Part shown: positions 37,021 through 46,302 of the stretch, in pieces | Layout: every line of letters starts with the position of its first letter | How positions within the stretch are numbered: position 1 is the stretch's first letter | Assembly: GCF_004101865.1 (NCBI RefSeq) | Contig: NZ_CP026118.1 | Span: forward strand, 2,497,001-2,561,000 | DNA length: 64,000 nt | Origin: Halobacillus litoralis | GTDB taxonomy: Bacteria; Bacillota; Bacilli; Bacillales; Halobacillaceae | Reading direction: 5' to 3' | Made by a program: the position numbers and the translations under genes | Notes under the pieces: model-generated | The model's input: the letters and a program-made list of their open reading frames with translations, nothing else | The model's database searches: none | Told to the model about the DNA's origin: nothing

Positions 37021-38136
37021 TTATTCACCCAACTGCAGCATACCTTTGAAAGTTTTGGCATATTGATCGGTAGCAATAATCGCATCAGCCACTTCTTCAG
37101 CAGTTACTGAAAAAGCCTGGTGGATAGTTTCTCCGTCGGCTGTTGCTGTTTCGGCTACTTTGAGAATATCTTCTTTGGAGACATCTTTCAGTTTGATATC
37201 TTCCAAGGTGATTGGTAGGTCAAGGCTGGTATATAATGCCATATATTGTTCCATTACTTCTTGAGAATGTTCTTCCATTGTTAATTGAACAAGGGTGCCG
37301 AAAGCTACTTTCTCTCCGTGTGTGAGGTGGTGGATGTCGCCTTCCAGCGCGGTGAAACCATTATGAATAGCGTGGGCAGCACCTAGTCCGCCACTTTCAA
37401 AGCCTAGACCGCTGAGAAGAGTGTTTGCTTCAATCACATTTTCAAGAGCAGACGTTACTACTCCTCGTTCGTTCGATTGATAAGCGAGTAATGCATAATC
37501 GAATAGTACTTCTTCACATTTTTCTGCTATCGCCTGTGCAGCGAGTGTTGTTTGTCCTCCTGCCATCGTATTACCGCTATTGTTCACAACACTTTTCACC
37601 TCTACGAATGTAGCGAGTGCATCGGCAATACCGGAAGCTAAGAACCGCGGAGGAGCTTCTGCAATGATTTTGGAATCCAGCAATACAAGATCTGGATTCT
37701 TGTCATAGAAACGGTAGGATTCAAAAACGCCTTCATCTGAATAAACAACGGAAAGCGCGCTGGTAGGTGCGTCTGTAGAAGCCGTTGTTGGAATGATTAC
37801 CGTGTAACCTTGAACTTCATCAGAAACCGCTTTTGCAGTATCCAGCGTTTTTCCTCCCCCAACACCAATGACAATGGAAGCTTCTGTCTCTTTTGCTATA
37901 TCAGCGATTCGATCCATTTCTGTTGGAGAAGCTTCGCCATTGAATACCACATTCTTCGTAGTGATGTTTGCTTCGTTCAGATAAGATACGACATCATCGC
38001 CTGCAATTTTCCATACGGTTTCGTCTGAAATGACAACAGCAGTCTCACCAATACCTTCTAAATGGTGTCCAATCTTACGGACAGCGTTTCTGCCTTGGAC
38101 ATATTTTGCCGGGCTTATATATACACGTTCTTTCAT
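37021..38136 (-). CDS. gldA: Glycerol dehydrogenase (iron-containing ADH superfamily)
   Basis: 371 residues. NAD-dependent oxidation of glycerol to dihydroxyacetone is the usual role. The nucleotide region [16 protein letters not shown] and [18 protein letters not shown] are as in known GldA, and the divalent metal ligands are Asp in [12 protein letters not shown] and two His in [11 protein letters not shown] and [14 protein letters not shown]. Start follows AAAGGAATGAATT. Glycerol may serve as osmolyte-linked carbon source in halophile settings (inference). No dihydroxyacetone kinase is adjacent. Related hydroxyacetone-type reductases cannot be excluded. Confidence 0.88.
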   Translation of the reverse strand: MKERVYISPAKYVQGRNAVRKIGHHLEGIGETAVVISDETVWKIAGDDVVSYLNEANITTKNVVFNGEASPTEMDRIADIAKETEASIVIGVGGGKTLDTAKAVSDEVQGYTVIIPTTASTDAPTSALSVVYSDEGVFESYRFYDKNPDLVLLDSKIIAEAPPRFLASGIADALATFVEVKSVVNNSGNTMAGGQTTLAAQAIAEKCEEVLFDYALLAYQSNERGVVTSALENVIEANTLLSGLGFESGGLGAAHAIHNGFTALEGDIHHLTHGEKVAFGTLVQLTMEEHSQEVMEQYMALYTSLDLPITLEDIKLKDVSKEDILKVAETATADGETIHQAFSVTAEEVADAIIATDQYAKTFKGMLQLGE

Positions 38137-38251
38137 TTTTAATTCATTCCTTTCATGTTCTATTATGGTTGTACTTTTCCCTCGTGTTCAGGAATGTTAA
38201 ACAAATAGGAACAAAAAAGGGAGATTCCCTGTTTTAAAGCTCTTTCAGATT

Positions 38252-38773
38252 TTATGATTTTCTTTTTTTCATCGCTTTTAATAGATATCCGCCTTTAAAC
38301 TTGCGTGGCTCATAAGAAATGATAAAGGCATTAGGATCATATTCTTCAATTATTCTAGTCACCTTCTCTTCCAGATTTCTTTTTGTCAGAATCTGAAGTT
38401 GATAACGGGCCCCATCTTTACCCATTCCTTCGAATACAGTTACGCCGTACCCATTGTTACGAAGAGTCCAGACAAGTTCAGTATTATTATTCATTAAGTT
38501 GACAGTAAGTGTTGTATATCCAATAGCCAATTTATTTTCAATATAATTCCCTAGAAATATCCCTGCTGCAAACCCTAAGGCATAGACAAGCATCTCTGGA
38601 ATACTTTGTTCGCCGCTTAGGACGATGGATAAACCGAACACATAAATCAACGCTTCTATAAATCCGAAAATAGCAGCAAATACACTCATGTTTTTAACGA
38701 CAAAAATGATGCGAAGCGATAAGGTCGGCACTAAAATAATTTGTAATAAGAAAATTAATAGGATATTCGCCAT
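38252..38773 (-). CDS. UPF0316/DUF2179 membrane protein (YebE-like)
   Basis: 173 residues. Three N-terminal transmembrane helices (LLIFLLQIILVPTLSLRIIF, AAIFGFIEALIYVFGLSIVL, MLVYALGFAAGIFLGNYIE) followed by a soluble C-terminal DUF2179 domain (NNGYGVTVFEGMGKDGARYQL, ITRIIEEYDPNAFIISYEPR-like block). This architecture is the UPF0316 family; the C-terminal domain is thought to be ligand-sensing. Function unknown. Transcribed in the same direction as gldA with 115 bases between, so linkage is uncertain. Confidence 0.87.
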   Translation of the reverse strand: MANILLIFLLQIILVPTLSLRIIFVVKNMSVFAAIFGFIEALIYVFGLSIVLSGEQSIPEMLVYALGFAAGIFLGNYIENKLAIGYTTLTVNLMNNNTELVWTLRNNGYGVTVFEGMGKDGARYQLQILTKRNLEEKVTRIIEEYDPNAFIISYEPRKFKGGYLLKAMKKRKS

Positions 38774-39038
38774 TTGAAACCCTTCTTTCTGGAGTGAGTA
38801 GTTCTTTCTATGAATCCCTTATATATTTTGCAAAAATAGAAAACTGATGTATGGGCTCTTTTCTTATAAAGCAGTATGGTTCCAATCCGGCTGTAAATCT
38901 GTTTGGAGGTAAAATATTCCCGTACTTTTCCATCAATAAACTGGATGATGGATAGGCTCTCGTGATTAACTTCTTATACATCCGCAATAGCTCAGTGAAC
39001 ATAGTTTGTGATAAATCAAGGGAAAGGGAGGTGCGCAA

Positions 39039-39542
39039 ATGAGTAGCGGTATGTTTGATGAATTTATTAAGATTGCACAAAAACTAAATGATATTGATGT
39101 CATTCCGTTGTTAATGGGATCGGTTGGGCTGGAAGTCATTACAGGTGAAAGTTGGAATGCAGAAGACATAGACATCCATGTACCTGGTGATAAGAGAGGC
39201 TGGGAAGTACCGCCTGAATTGTCTATACATAACTGGATGGGTATTGTGACACTCATGAATTTTATGGGATATAGGTTAATTGATTTACATGAACATGAGT
39301 TTTCAAAAGGAGGGTTATCTGTTGAGTTTGGTATTATTGACACATTACCGACTTTTGCGGGAGTGCAATTGAAAGATTTAGAAATGCAGCAACTGGGCAG
39401 TGTTAAGTATTATTTACTGAACCATGAACAATATTTATGTGTATATGAAGCTTCTTCAAAAGATAGTTATCGAGCAGATCAAAACAATCATAAAGATTTA
39501 AGAAAGATAGATTTTTTGAAAAAAACAGGAAGTAAGGATTGA
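39039..39542 (+). CDS. Nucleotidyltransferase-fold protein
   Basis: 167 residues with a good AAGGGAGG site. The opening helix then LLMGSVGLEVITG and AEDIDIHVPGDKRGW give the G-S-x(9-13)-D-x-D pattern of the polymerase-beta nucleotidyltransferase fold; later blocks SVEFGIID and SVKYYLLNHEQYLCVYEASSKDSYRADQNNHKDL resemble the small Bacillus proteins often mislabelled phosphoribosylanthranilate isomerase. It is presumably a stand-alone nucleotidyltransferase-like protein; no toxin or antitoxin partner gene sits beside it. Confidence 0.65.
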   Translation: MSSGMFDEFIKIAQKLNDIDVIPLLMGSVGLEVITGESWNAEDIDIHVPGDKRGWEVPPELSIHNWMGIVTLMNFMGYRLIDLHEHEFSKGGLSVEFGIIDTLPTFAGVQLKDLEMQQLGSVKYYLLNHEQYLCVYEASSKDSYRADQNNHKDLRKIDFLKKTGSKD

Positions 39543-39608
39543 ATTGCTCCTGTTTTATTTGTACTAACAAGTCACTTGCTCCCGAATTCAATGGGAGTTA
39601 AAAAGGAA

Positions 39609-39639
39609 AAACCAGCTGAGCTAAGTGCTCAGCTGGTTT
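39609..39639. terminator. Terminator downstream of the nucleotidyltransferase-like gene
   Basis: AAACCAGCTGAG (39609-39620) pairs perfectly with CTCAGCTGGTTT (39628-39639) over seven bases; T-rich sequence follows. Confidence 0.88.
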
Positions 39640-39816
39640 CTTGGTTTAATTTATGTAGTTGTATTCAAAGAATCATAGATGTATTGCTTTAATCAATAAA
39701 CTGTGTTAAATTTAGTTATTGACTTCTTTTTATTTAAATTAAAATATAAATACCTCTTTTATGATTATAATACAAATTTACTCTGGAGTCAAACCAAAAT
39801 TCTTGTCTTTTAAGGA

Positions 39817-42168
39817 GTGGGTGATCTGAACAAAGAAATGCGGAAAGAGCAAGCATATTTGGATAATGTGATGGAAACCATTGCAAAGCAAATAAACGAG
39901 GTTGAAGCAGATACTGAAAAGCGCAAAGAAGATGTTATCAATATCCGCAGGCATTTTTGGGATGATCTGAAAATTAATATGGATACGTTCGATGATTACC
40001 TTGAGACGATTATCGGGATGAGACAACAGGCGCAGGATTTGTCAGTAAGCCAGGGCACGCATAGGCATGCTTTTAATAGGCTTTCAAGGCTTAAACGGAT
40101 TGAGAAGGTCCCATATTTCGGACGGATAGATTTCGCTGAAGAGGGGACCGATGATACGGAGCAGATCCGTATCGGCGTTTCTATGCTTACTGATGAAACA
40201 AACGAAAACATTCTTATCTATGATTGGAGAGCTCCCATTTCAAGTGTTTATTATGACTACCCTCCTGGCCCGGCGGAATATTCTACACCTGGTGGAATCG
40301 TCCGGGGAGACCTTGAAAAGAAATTGCAGTATAACATCAGCAATGGTTTGATTGAATCAATGTTCGATACTAGTCTTACGATCGGAGACGAGATCCTGCA
40401 GGGAGTGCTTGGCAAAGGATCTAATAAATATATGCATAGTATCGTAGCAACCATTCAAAGGGAACAAAATAAAATAATCCGCAACGTTCGTGGAAGTCTT
40501 TTAATTGTCCAGGGGGCTGCGGGGAGTGGCAAAACCTCAGCTGCTCTCCAGAGGATCGCTTATATTCTCTATAAGTACCGGGAAACTTTGAAGGCAAATC
40601 AAATCATTTTATTTTCACCTAACAACATGTTCAGCAGTTATGTATCACATGTCTTGCCAGAACTTGGTGAAGAGAATATGCAGCAGGAAACCTTTCAAGA
40701 TTATCTGGAATACAGGCTGGGCAAGTCATTCAATGTGGAGGACCCTTATGACCAGCTGGAATATTTACTGAATGCTGCTGGTGATCCTTTTTATAAAACT
40801 AGAAAAGCCAGTATTCAACTTAAAGCCTCGTCCAGCTTCTTTGGAGCGATCAACAGGTATAGAGAATCATTAGAGACTTCTGGCATGATATTTAAAGGTA
40901 TAAAGTTCCGTGGGCATACGCTCATCTCATCGAAACAAATCACCGAAATTTTTTATAGTAAAGATACATCACTTCGATTTCTTAATAGAATTGAGAAGTT
41001 GAAAGAGTGGTTGATCAGGGAGATTGATAAGATTGAAAAAACGGAGCTGAGTAAGTCCTGGGTCCAAGGAGAAATCGAGTTACTCAGCAAAGAAGAGCTT
41101 CAGAAGGTTTTTACTCAATTAGAGAAAACAGAAGACTTTAATGAAGATTCCTTTAATTTCTACGAAAAACAGCACAAGGTTCTTGCCCGGATGATCGTAC
41201 GCAGGAAGTTGAAGCCTCTACGCAAAAGGGTAGAAGCTCTTCAGTTTATAAATATTAAAAGATTATACAAGCAGCTATTTGAAAATTCTATGAGCACCAA
41301 GTTATGGAATGAGGGAGAGGTCCCTGACCGATGGGGAGAGGTATGCGTTCTGACAAGGGAAATGCTTGAGGAAGGCAATCTTTTTCAAGAGGATGCTACC
41401 CCGTATTTGCTGCTGAAGGAACTTATTCAAGGCTTCCAGTCAAATACTGCTATTAAACATGTACTTGTAGATGAAGCGCAGGACTATTCTGTCTTTCAAT
41501 TCGAGTTTTTAAAAAGGTTATTTCCTGCTGCCAGGATGACCGTCCTGGGTGACTTTAACCAGGCGATATTCGCTCACGCGGATAATTTTGAGGATTTCCA
41601 TGCTCTTACCAGCTTATATGGGCAAAGTGAAACGGAAAGTATCGTATTAGACCGCAGTTACAGATCTACCAGGCAGATTATTGATTTTACACGTCAACTT
41701 ATTCCTGAAGGGGAGCAAATCAAAGCTTTTGACCGGGAGGGAGAGAAACCGGCGCTCACCAAGCTGGCTGACCATGCTGAATTACACGAAGAAATCATAG
41801 CTAAAATCGACTACTTGCATAACAGTGGAGACCATACGATCGCTGTGATTTGTAAAACAGCTGCAGAAAGTTCAGCTGCCTATCAAGCTCTTAGTACCGT
41901 AAGAGATCTTAAGCTCGTTAAGAAGAACACTGGGGAGTACCAACAAGGGGTTATAGTCATTCCTGCTTATCTGGCAAAAGGGATCGAATTTGATGCTGTC
42001 ATCCTTTATGATGCCTCAAATCAGGTTTATGGAGAGGAGAATTTGCGCAGATTGTTTTATACGGCGTGTACTAGAGCGATGCATCACTTGCAAATATATA
42101 GTGTCGGCGAGCCGAGTTACTTTTTAGATAACGTTGGAACTGGAGAGTTGTTGGAAACTGAGGGTTAA
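39817..42168 (+). CDS. helD: RNA polymerase recycling motor ATPase HelD
   Basis: A superfamily 1 (UvrD-like) ATPase that releases and recycles stalled RNA polymerase in Bacilli. Up to 783 residues. The N-terminal coiled coil (about 5-60, inserted into the polymerase secondary channel) is followed by VQGAAGSGKTSAALQRIAYI (Walker A), VLVDEAQDYSVFQFEFLKRLF (Walker B), DRSYRSTRQIIDF and AKGIEFDAVILYDASNQVY (motif V). Start choice is odd: GTG 39817 overlaps the ribosome site AAGGAG (39812-39817), ATG 39838 is 20 bases away, and the best-spaced codon is CTG 39826 (eight bases). Homologues begin near this CTG. Confidence 0.93.
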   Translation: MGDLNKEMRKEQAYLDNVMETIAKQINEVEADTEKRKEDVINIRRHFWDDLKINMDTFDDYLETIIGMRQQAQDLSVSQGTHRHAFNRLSRLKRIEKVPYFGRIDFAEEGTDDTEQIRIGVSMLTDETNENILIYDWRAPISSVYYDYPPGPAEYSTPGGIVRGDLEKKLQYNISNGLIESMFDTSLTIGDEILQGVLGKGSNKYMHSIVATIQREQNKIIRNVRGSLLIVQGAAGSGKTSAALQRIAYILYKYRETLKANQIILFSPNNMFSSYVSHVLPELGEENMQQETFQDYLEYRLGKSFNVEDPYDQLEYLLNAAGDPFYKTRKASIQLKASSSFFGAINRYRESLETSGMIFKGIKFRGHTLISSKQITEIFYSKDTSLRFLNRIEKLKEWLIREIDKIEKTELSKSWVQGEIELLSKEELQKVFTQLEKTEDFNEDSFNFYEKQHKVLARMIVRRKLKPLRKRVEALQFINIKRLYKQLFENSMSTKLWNEGEVPDRWGEVCVLTREMLEEGNLFQEDATPYLLLKELIQGFQSNTAIKHVLVDEAQDYSVFQFEFLKRLFPAARMTVLGDFNQAIFAHADNFEDFHALTSLYGQSETESIVLDRSYRSTRQIIDFTRQLIPEGEQIKAFDREGEKPALTKLADHAELHEEIIAKIDYLHNSGDHTIAVICKTAAESSAAYQALSTVRDLKLVKKNTGEYQQGVIVIPAYLAKGIEFDAVILYDASNQVYGEENLRRLFYTACTRAMHHLQIYSVGEPSYFLDNVGTGELLETEG

Positions 42169-42229
42169 GAATTTCATACAGGGACGGCTGATCATGTGAA
42201 AGGTATTTCAGATGATTGGAATATAAAGG

Positions 42230-42266
42230 AAGCCACAAACCTCGAAAATTTAAGGTTTGTGGCTTT
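42230..42266 (+). terminator. Terminator after helD
   Basis: AAGCCACAAACCT (42230-42242) pairs with AGGTTTGTGGCTT (42253-42265). Strong 13-bp stem with a short T run. Confidence 0.87.
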
Positions 42267-42348
42267 CGCATTTATCCATTTATGTTAAAGTTACGTGGGT
42301 CTCTGGTATCAAACCAAGATGATATATCTTAGAGCTTAAAGTGAGAGG

Positions 42349-43119
42349 ATGAGAATTATTATTGGAGCAACGATAAAGGATGCTTTAAATTTTCTAAATG
42401 GAAAGTGGTTAAGGGGCATCGGGATAGTGCTTTTATGCTACATAATCAAGCTTGTTCTAGAGACATTGCCTGTACAGGGTTCAATCAGTATCCAGATGGC
42501 ACCGGTAGCTGTGGCAAGTTCTGAGACACTTATTTCTTTGGTAATCACTTCTGTAGTGAACAGCATTCTTTTTTTCATTATGATCGATTACATAACAAAT
42601 ACACAATACACAATGAGGAAAAGGTTCGTGAAGGCATGTACGTATCCTTTCCGGAATTGGCATCTATTGTATAAGGGATTAGCTGTCTTTTTCATCACTA
42701 ACCTGCTCCTTTATGTAATAGGGATGATGATGATTTATGCAGGGCTTGGAAGCCTGTTCACATATGCAGCAGGGGTCAGTTTATGGTCAGGTATTTTGTT
42801 CGCGGCTTACCTATTGATATTCGCATTCATCATCTGGCTGTTCTTAGGAATCTCGCAGGCGATGTATATCCTTTATGACGACCCTGGTTCTGGTATATTT
42901 TCTAGCATGAAAGAAAGTTTTTTATTGATGAAAGGCTACAAATGGCCTCTGCTGGGTCTCTTTGTGTTAACGGGGATCGGTTTAATCCTCGGAGTACTTC
43001 TGTTTGTGGTCGGACTAGTGGTGTCTCTTGCTATATATGAAGTGAGCCGGTTGGTTTTCTACAGGGCGCTTATTCAGAAGAGGCGACAAAGAGAGTGGCA
43101 CGCAAAATTTAATGAGTAA
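42349..43119 (+). CDS. DUF975 family membrane protein
   Basis: 256 residues, about six transmembrane helices. The late block LVVSLAIYEVSRLVFYRALIQ, ATIKDALNFLNGKWLRGIGIVLL near the start and YILYDDPGSGIFSSMKESFLLMKGYKW in the middle are typical of DUF975, a predicted integral membrane family of unknown function. Ribosome site GAGAGG is close to the ATG. No operon partner; terminator follows. Confidence 0.82.
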   Translation: MRIIIGATIKDALNFLNGKWLRGIGIVLLCYIIKLVLETLPVQGSISIQMAPVAVASSETLISLVITSVVNSILFFIMIDYITNTQYTMRKRFVKACTYPFRNWHLLYKGLAVFFITNLLLYVIGMMMIYAGLGSLFTYAAGVSLWSGILFAAYLLIFAFIIWLFLGISQAMYILYDDPGSGIFSSMKESFLLMKGYKWPLLGLFVLTGIGLILGVLLFVVGLVVSLAIYEVSRLVFYRALIQKRRQREWHAKFNE

Positions 43120-43151
43120 CATTCAATGGAAATCGTGGAACGCGAGAATTA

Positions 43152-43191
43152 AAACTCGTCCTTAGGCTTTGGTCTGTGGGCGAGTTTTTTT
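43152..43191 (+). terminator. Terminator after the DUF975 gene
   Basis: AAACTCGTCC (43152-43160) pairs with GGGCGAGTTT (43178-43187) with a G-T pair, followed by TTTT. Confidence 0.82.
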
Positions 43192-43321
43192 AATGTATTG
43201 CGATTTTCCCTGGTAGAACAAATTATGATATTCATCATGTGAAATACCTGATGTTCATGACTAAAATACTTACTCCGACCTCAGTAAACTTAAGGTATAA
43301 ATTTAAATGAGGTGACTTTAA

Positions 43322-43726
43322 ATGAAAAAAAGTTTAATTGTCGGGATGACTATCGGAATTTTGTGCGGTGCAGCAGCCCTGATTACAGAGTATATGATCG
43401 GTTGGGTAACTGGCCTCTGGTTCGAGGAATTAAATTTTGTCTCAATTATGCTATCCAGCATTATTGTGAATTTAGCTGGGGCCTTTATTTTTAAAAGGCT
43501 GGACCGGAAAACATCGAGAGCCTTTTTGTATTATGGATTGGTTGTTGCTGGCGTCACTGGCCTTCTCACAATAAATGTTATCGTAAACCCACCACAGGAG
43601 CAATTCGGCGTCGCAGATCATCCGGTCCATATCGTTGTAGCTCTCCTTTCATTCTTGCTGATTCCGAAATGGATGAGAAAAGAAAAGCCAGTCTTGCAGG
43701 AAAATCCACAGGCAAAGGTAAATTAA
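43322..43726 (+). CDS. 134-residue membrane protein upstream of a two-component system
   Basis: Four hydrophobic helices (about 5-27, 38-58, 70-90, 100-118) with the short loop VIVNPPQEQFGVADHP between the third and fourth. AGGTGAC gives a ribosome site. It lies 52 bases ahead of the histidine kinase gene in the same direction, so it may be part of the same transcript and could be a sensed or regulated membrane factor. No family recognised. Confidence 0.6.
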   Translation: MKKSLIVGMTIGILCGAAALITEYMIGWVTGLWFEELNFVSIMLSSIIVNLAGAFIFKRLDRKTSRAFLYYGLVVAGVTGLLTINVIVNPPQEQFGVADHPVHIVVALLSFLLIPKWMRKEKPVLQENPQAKVN

Positions 43727-43778
43727 TGGTTAAGGAGTATTTGCAGAATTTTGGGAGGATAAAAGGAGGATATCAAAA

Positions 43779-44855
43779 ATGAAACGCTCAACAACTATGC
43801 TGATGGCAGCTCTTATCCTTCCAGGAATCTATTCATTATTCGGTCCCTATAATTGGGCGTGGGCTGGAAGTTTAGGGTTGTTTATCCTATTGGCCGCCTG
43901 TTATTGGCTAAGTATCAAGTATCACTCGTCAAGAAAGCTTTTCATTTCCATTCAAGTGGGAATCGCAGCTGTCATCGGTGCCTTGTATTCACCCTGGAAT
44001 CTTGTGCTTGGATTTTACCCTGCGATGGTGGCAGGGATCTTTCTGTCGCAGAAATCTCTCCGGGTTTTCACAGGACTGGCAAGTGTCAGCTTTGCTGCTT
44101 CGGTATTTTTTTATTATGAACTGCAGCAGCAGGAATGGCAGTTTTATTGGGTGCCACTTGTCATCACCGTCCTGTTTCTCCCTTTTGTAGTGAAAATATA
44201 TCACAGATCAATGATCATGAACCAAGAACTGAAGGTCGCCAACGAAGAGATTACCTACTTGATAAAAAATGAAGAGCGTCAAAGGATTTCAAGGGATCTG
44301 CATGATTCTGTCGGTCATACGCTCTCATTGATAACATTGAAAAGTGAACTTATGGAAAGGCTCATACGGGAACATCCCGAAGAAGCGATCGAAGAAGCAA
44401 ATGCAATTCAGGAGATTTCACGCTCCGTCTTACTTCAAGTCCGGCAGCTCATCAGCGATATGCAGTCAGTAGATATCGAGGAAGAGCTAGAGCATGCAGA
44501 AGATGTTTTTAGCTGGGCGGACATCGCTTTTCATCGGAAGATCGATTGTGCGTTTGAAGAGATCCCCCCCATCACGAGAAATATCTTCGGCATGTGCCTG
44601 CGGGAATGTATCACAAACGTTTTAAAACACAGTGGAGCAAAAACGTGTACAGTAACTCTTCATGGCAACGGCCGGGAGTATATACTGATAATAGAAGATG
44701 ATGGAAAAGGGATGTCGCTTCACAACGGAGATCAAAAGGATTTCGGAAGTGGAATTGTGGGCATGAAAGAGCGTCTCCTGTTAATTGGCGGGACGTTGCA
44801 CATTGATTCCCCAGAAGGGACAGATGTAACGATTACTGTGCCGAAAATGGGATAA
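43779..44855 (+). CDS. Sensor histidine kinase, DesK/NarL class
   Basis: 358 residues. Five or so transmembrane helices occupy residues 1-140, then a linker coiled coil and the HisKA_3 dimerisation domain with the phosphoacceptor His175 in ERQRISRDLHDSVGHTLSL. The ATPase domain carries RECITNVLKHSGAKTC (N box), IEDDGKGM (G1) and GSGIVGMKERLLLIGG (G2). The layout equals DesK, the Bacillus membrane-fluidity thermosensor, but no desaturase gene is adjacent, so the signal remains open. AAAGGAGG start. The response regulator follows by 14 bases. Confidence 0.9.
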   Translation: MKRSTTMLMAALILPGIYSLFGPYNWAWAGSLGLFILLAACYWLSIKYHSSRKLFISIQVGIAAVIGALYSPWNLVLGFYPAMVAGIFLSQKSLRVFTGLASVSFAASVFFYYELQQQEWQFYWVPLVITVLFLPFVVKIYHRSMIMNQELKVANEEITYLIKNEERQRISRDLHDSVGHTLSLITLKSELMERLIREHPEEAIEEANAIQEISRSVLLQVRQLISDMQSVDIEEELEHAEDVFSWADIAFHRKIDCAFEEIPPITRNIFGMCLRECITNVLKHSGAKTCTVTLHGNGREYILIIEDDGKGMSLHNGDQKDFGSGIVGMKERLLLIGGTLHIDSPEGTDVTITVPKMG

Positions 44856-44869
44856 GGGAGGGTGGCTAG

Positions 44870-45469
44870 GTGAGAATCGTCATTGCAGAAGACCAGGGGA
44901 TGCTGCGTGGAGCGATCAGTCGATTGCTGAGTATGGAGAATGATATTCAAGTAGTCGGTGAAGCTGCTAACGGCGAAGAGGCTGTCGAAATCATTCAGAG
45001 ACTACAACCTGATATTGCTATACTGGATATTGAAATGCCTCATTTAAGCGGCCTGGAGGTAGCGGAGCACCTTCAAAAAATCAACTCTACCTGCCTGGTC
45101 GCGATAGTCACTACATTTGCAAGGAGCGGCTATCTTCAAAAAGCAGTCAAAGCAGGGGCTCGAGGCTATTTATTAAAAGACACCCCTGTCTCACATCTGG
45201 CTGAATCATTAAGAAAAATATATAGCGGTCAAAGGGTGTTCAGTCCTCAACTGACTTTTTCATTTATAGAGGAAAAGAATCCTCTGACTAAGCGTGAAAT
45301 AGAAATATTACAATGCCTCAAAAGAGGAGACTCGGTCAAAGACATGAACCAGTCCCTCTACTTATCCGAAGGGACGATACGTAATTATATATCAGAGATT
45401 ATTCAAAAGCTTGAGGCAAAAAACCGGATTGAGGCTGTTACAATCGCCAAGGAAAAAGGCTGGTTGTGA
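44870..45469 (+). CDS. LuxR/NarL-type response regulator, DesR-like
   Basis: 199 residues, the same length as Bacillus DesR. Receiver domain: acidic pocket IAEDQG, phosphoacceptor Asp53 in AILDIEMP, Thr in VTTFAR and Lys in YLLKDTP. The C-terminal helix-turn-helix is NPLTKREIEILQCLKRGDS...LSEGTIRNYISEIIQKLEAKNRIEAVTIAKEKGWL, characteristic of LuxR/NarL. GTG start preceded by GGGAGGGTGG. Partner of the preceding kinase; likely targets are unknown, possibly the membrane protein at 43322. Confidence 0.92.
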   Translation: MRIVIAEDQGMLRGAISRLLSMENDIQVVGEAANGEEAVEIIQRLQPDIAILDIEMPHLSGLEVAEHLQKINSTCLVAIVTTFARSGYLQKAVKAGARGYLLKDTPVSHLAESLRKIYSGQRVFSPQLTFSFIEEKNPLTKREIEILQCLKRGDSVKDMNQSLYLSEGTIRNYISEIIQKLEAKNRIEAVTIAKEKGWL

Positions 45470-45567
45470 ACAGATAGATTTTAAAGGGGCTGATGTTATG
45501 AAAAACAATAAAAAGAAGGTAAAGCCAGATTGATTCGAACTCTAAATACTTGGTAGGAGATGAGTAG

Positions 45568-46128
45568 ATGAAAGCGTTATTCTTTTTGTACGAAGGGTAT
45601 GTGGATTGGGAAATCAGTCCTTTATCGTACATGTTAAATATCTCAGGCGTTGAAGTTGAAACGGTGGCATTATGTGAAGAAGTCACTCACAAGGGAAATT
45701 TCAGAGTGAAGGCAGATATGGGGATTGAAGCATGTGATCCTGCTGACTACGAAATTCTGATTATACCAGGTGGTGAGCCGGCGCCCTTTGATAAAGAGGA
45801 ACGATTATTGAATCTTATAAAAAGTTTTGATGAACAAGGTAAAATAATCGCAGCCATTTGCGGAGGACCAACCTTCCTAGCAGCGGCAGATGTTCTTCGT
45901 GAAAGAAAATATTCAACATCCATTGACGACGATCCTGAGTATTTCAGCTATTTCAATGAAGATAACATGAGTGAAAGCGATGTAACGGTAAGCGAAAATT
46001 TAATTACCGCTGAAGGAAATGCTTATATTGAATTTGCTAATGCTGTTGGAAAAGTGTTGAACATATTTGAAGACAGGGAAGACGAATTAGAAACGGTCCT
46101 TTTCTTTAAGAATCAGTTAAGAGGATAA
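45568..46128 (+). CDS. DJ-1/PfpI (class I glutamine amidotransferase-like) protein
   Basis: 186 residues, start preceded by TAGGAGATGAG. Features: the opening strand KALFFLYEGYVDWEISPL, EILIIPGGEPAPFDKEE, and the nucleophile elbow AAICGGPTFLAAA with the conserved Cys; C-terminal AEGNAYIEFANAVGKVLNIF. Known relatives include YajL/DJ-1-type chaperone or deglycase-like proteins and PfpI-type proteins. Immediately downstream is a repeat cluster, then a related but truncated gene on the other strand (46289-46756). Confidence 0.85.
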   Translation: MKALFFLYEGYVDWEISPLSYMLNISGVEVETVALCEEVTHKGNFRVKADMGIEACDPADYEILIIPGGEPAPFDKEERLLNLIKSFDEQGKIIAAICGGPTFLAAADVLRERKYSTSIDDDPEYFSYFNEDNMSESDVTVSENLITAEGNAYIEFANAVGKVLNIFEDREDELETVLFFKNQLRG

Positions 46129-46160
46129 TGACAGGGAGCAGGGAAAAAGATTTCTCCACT

Positions 46161-46302
46161 AGAAAACTCGAACTCGTTCGGGTTTTCTTTATGAAGAAAT
46201 AAATTCATACGCCGCTCCGGCAACATACTTGAGGCCACTGAAAAACACTTTTCAATCTAGAGGAACTGTTAACGTTTGTTGTTGCTTCTCACGAATCGCT
46301 TG
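46161..46302. repeat. Joined fragments of two dispersed elements
   Basis: 46161-46230 is the right end of the element at 11524-11804 in reverse: AGAAAACTCGAAC / GTTCGGGTTTTCT hairpin, then GCCGCTCCGGCAACATACTT. It passes directly into GAGGCCACTGAAAAAC (46231-46246), the left end of the element at 21780, whose sequence continues to CTTCTCACGAATCGCTTG (46285-46302). The second element therefore sits inside or next to the first, and its inner end is fused to the coding sequence of the neighbouring PfpI-like gene. Confidence 0.6.

Noticed and set aside
38808-39080. 90-codon minus-strand frame before the nucleotidyltransferase-like gene
   Set aside because: The start overlaps the opposite-strand gene and has no ribosome site; the last 35 residues look protein-like but I cannot tie them to a family, so at most a relic.
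45498-45533. 11-codon ORF (MKNNKKKVKPD) with AAAGGGG before it, between the response regulator and the PfpI gene
   Set aside because: A ribosome site is present, but nothing in sequence or position shows it is more than chance or a truncated gene start.
45569-45582. TGAAAGCGTTATTC resembling a cre box at the PfpI start
   Set aside because: It departs from the consensus at the two last conserved positions and consists of the first codons of the gene.
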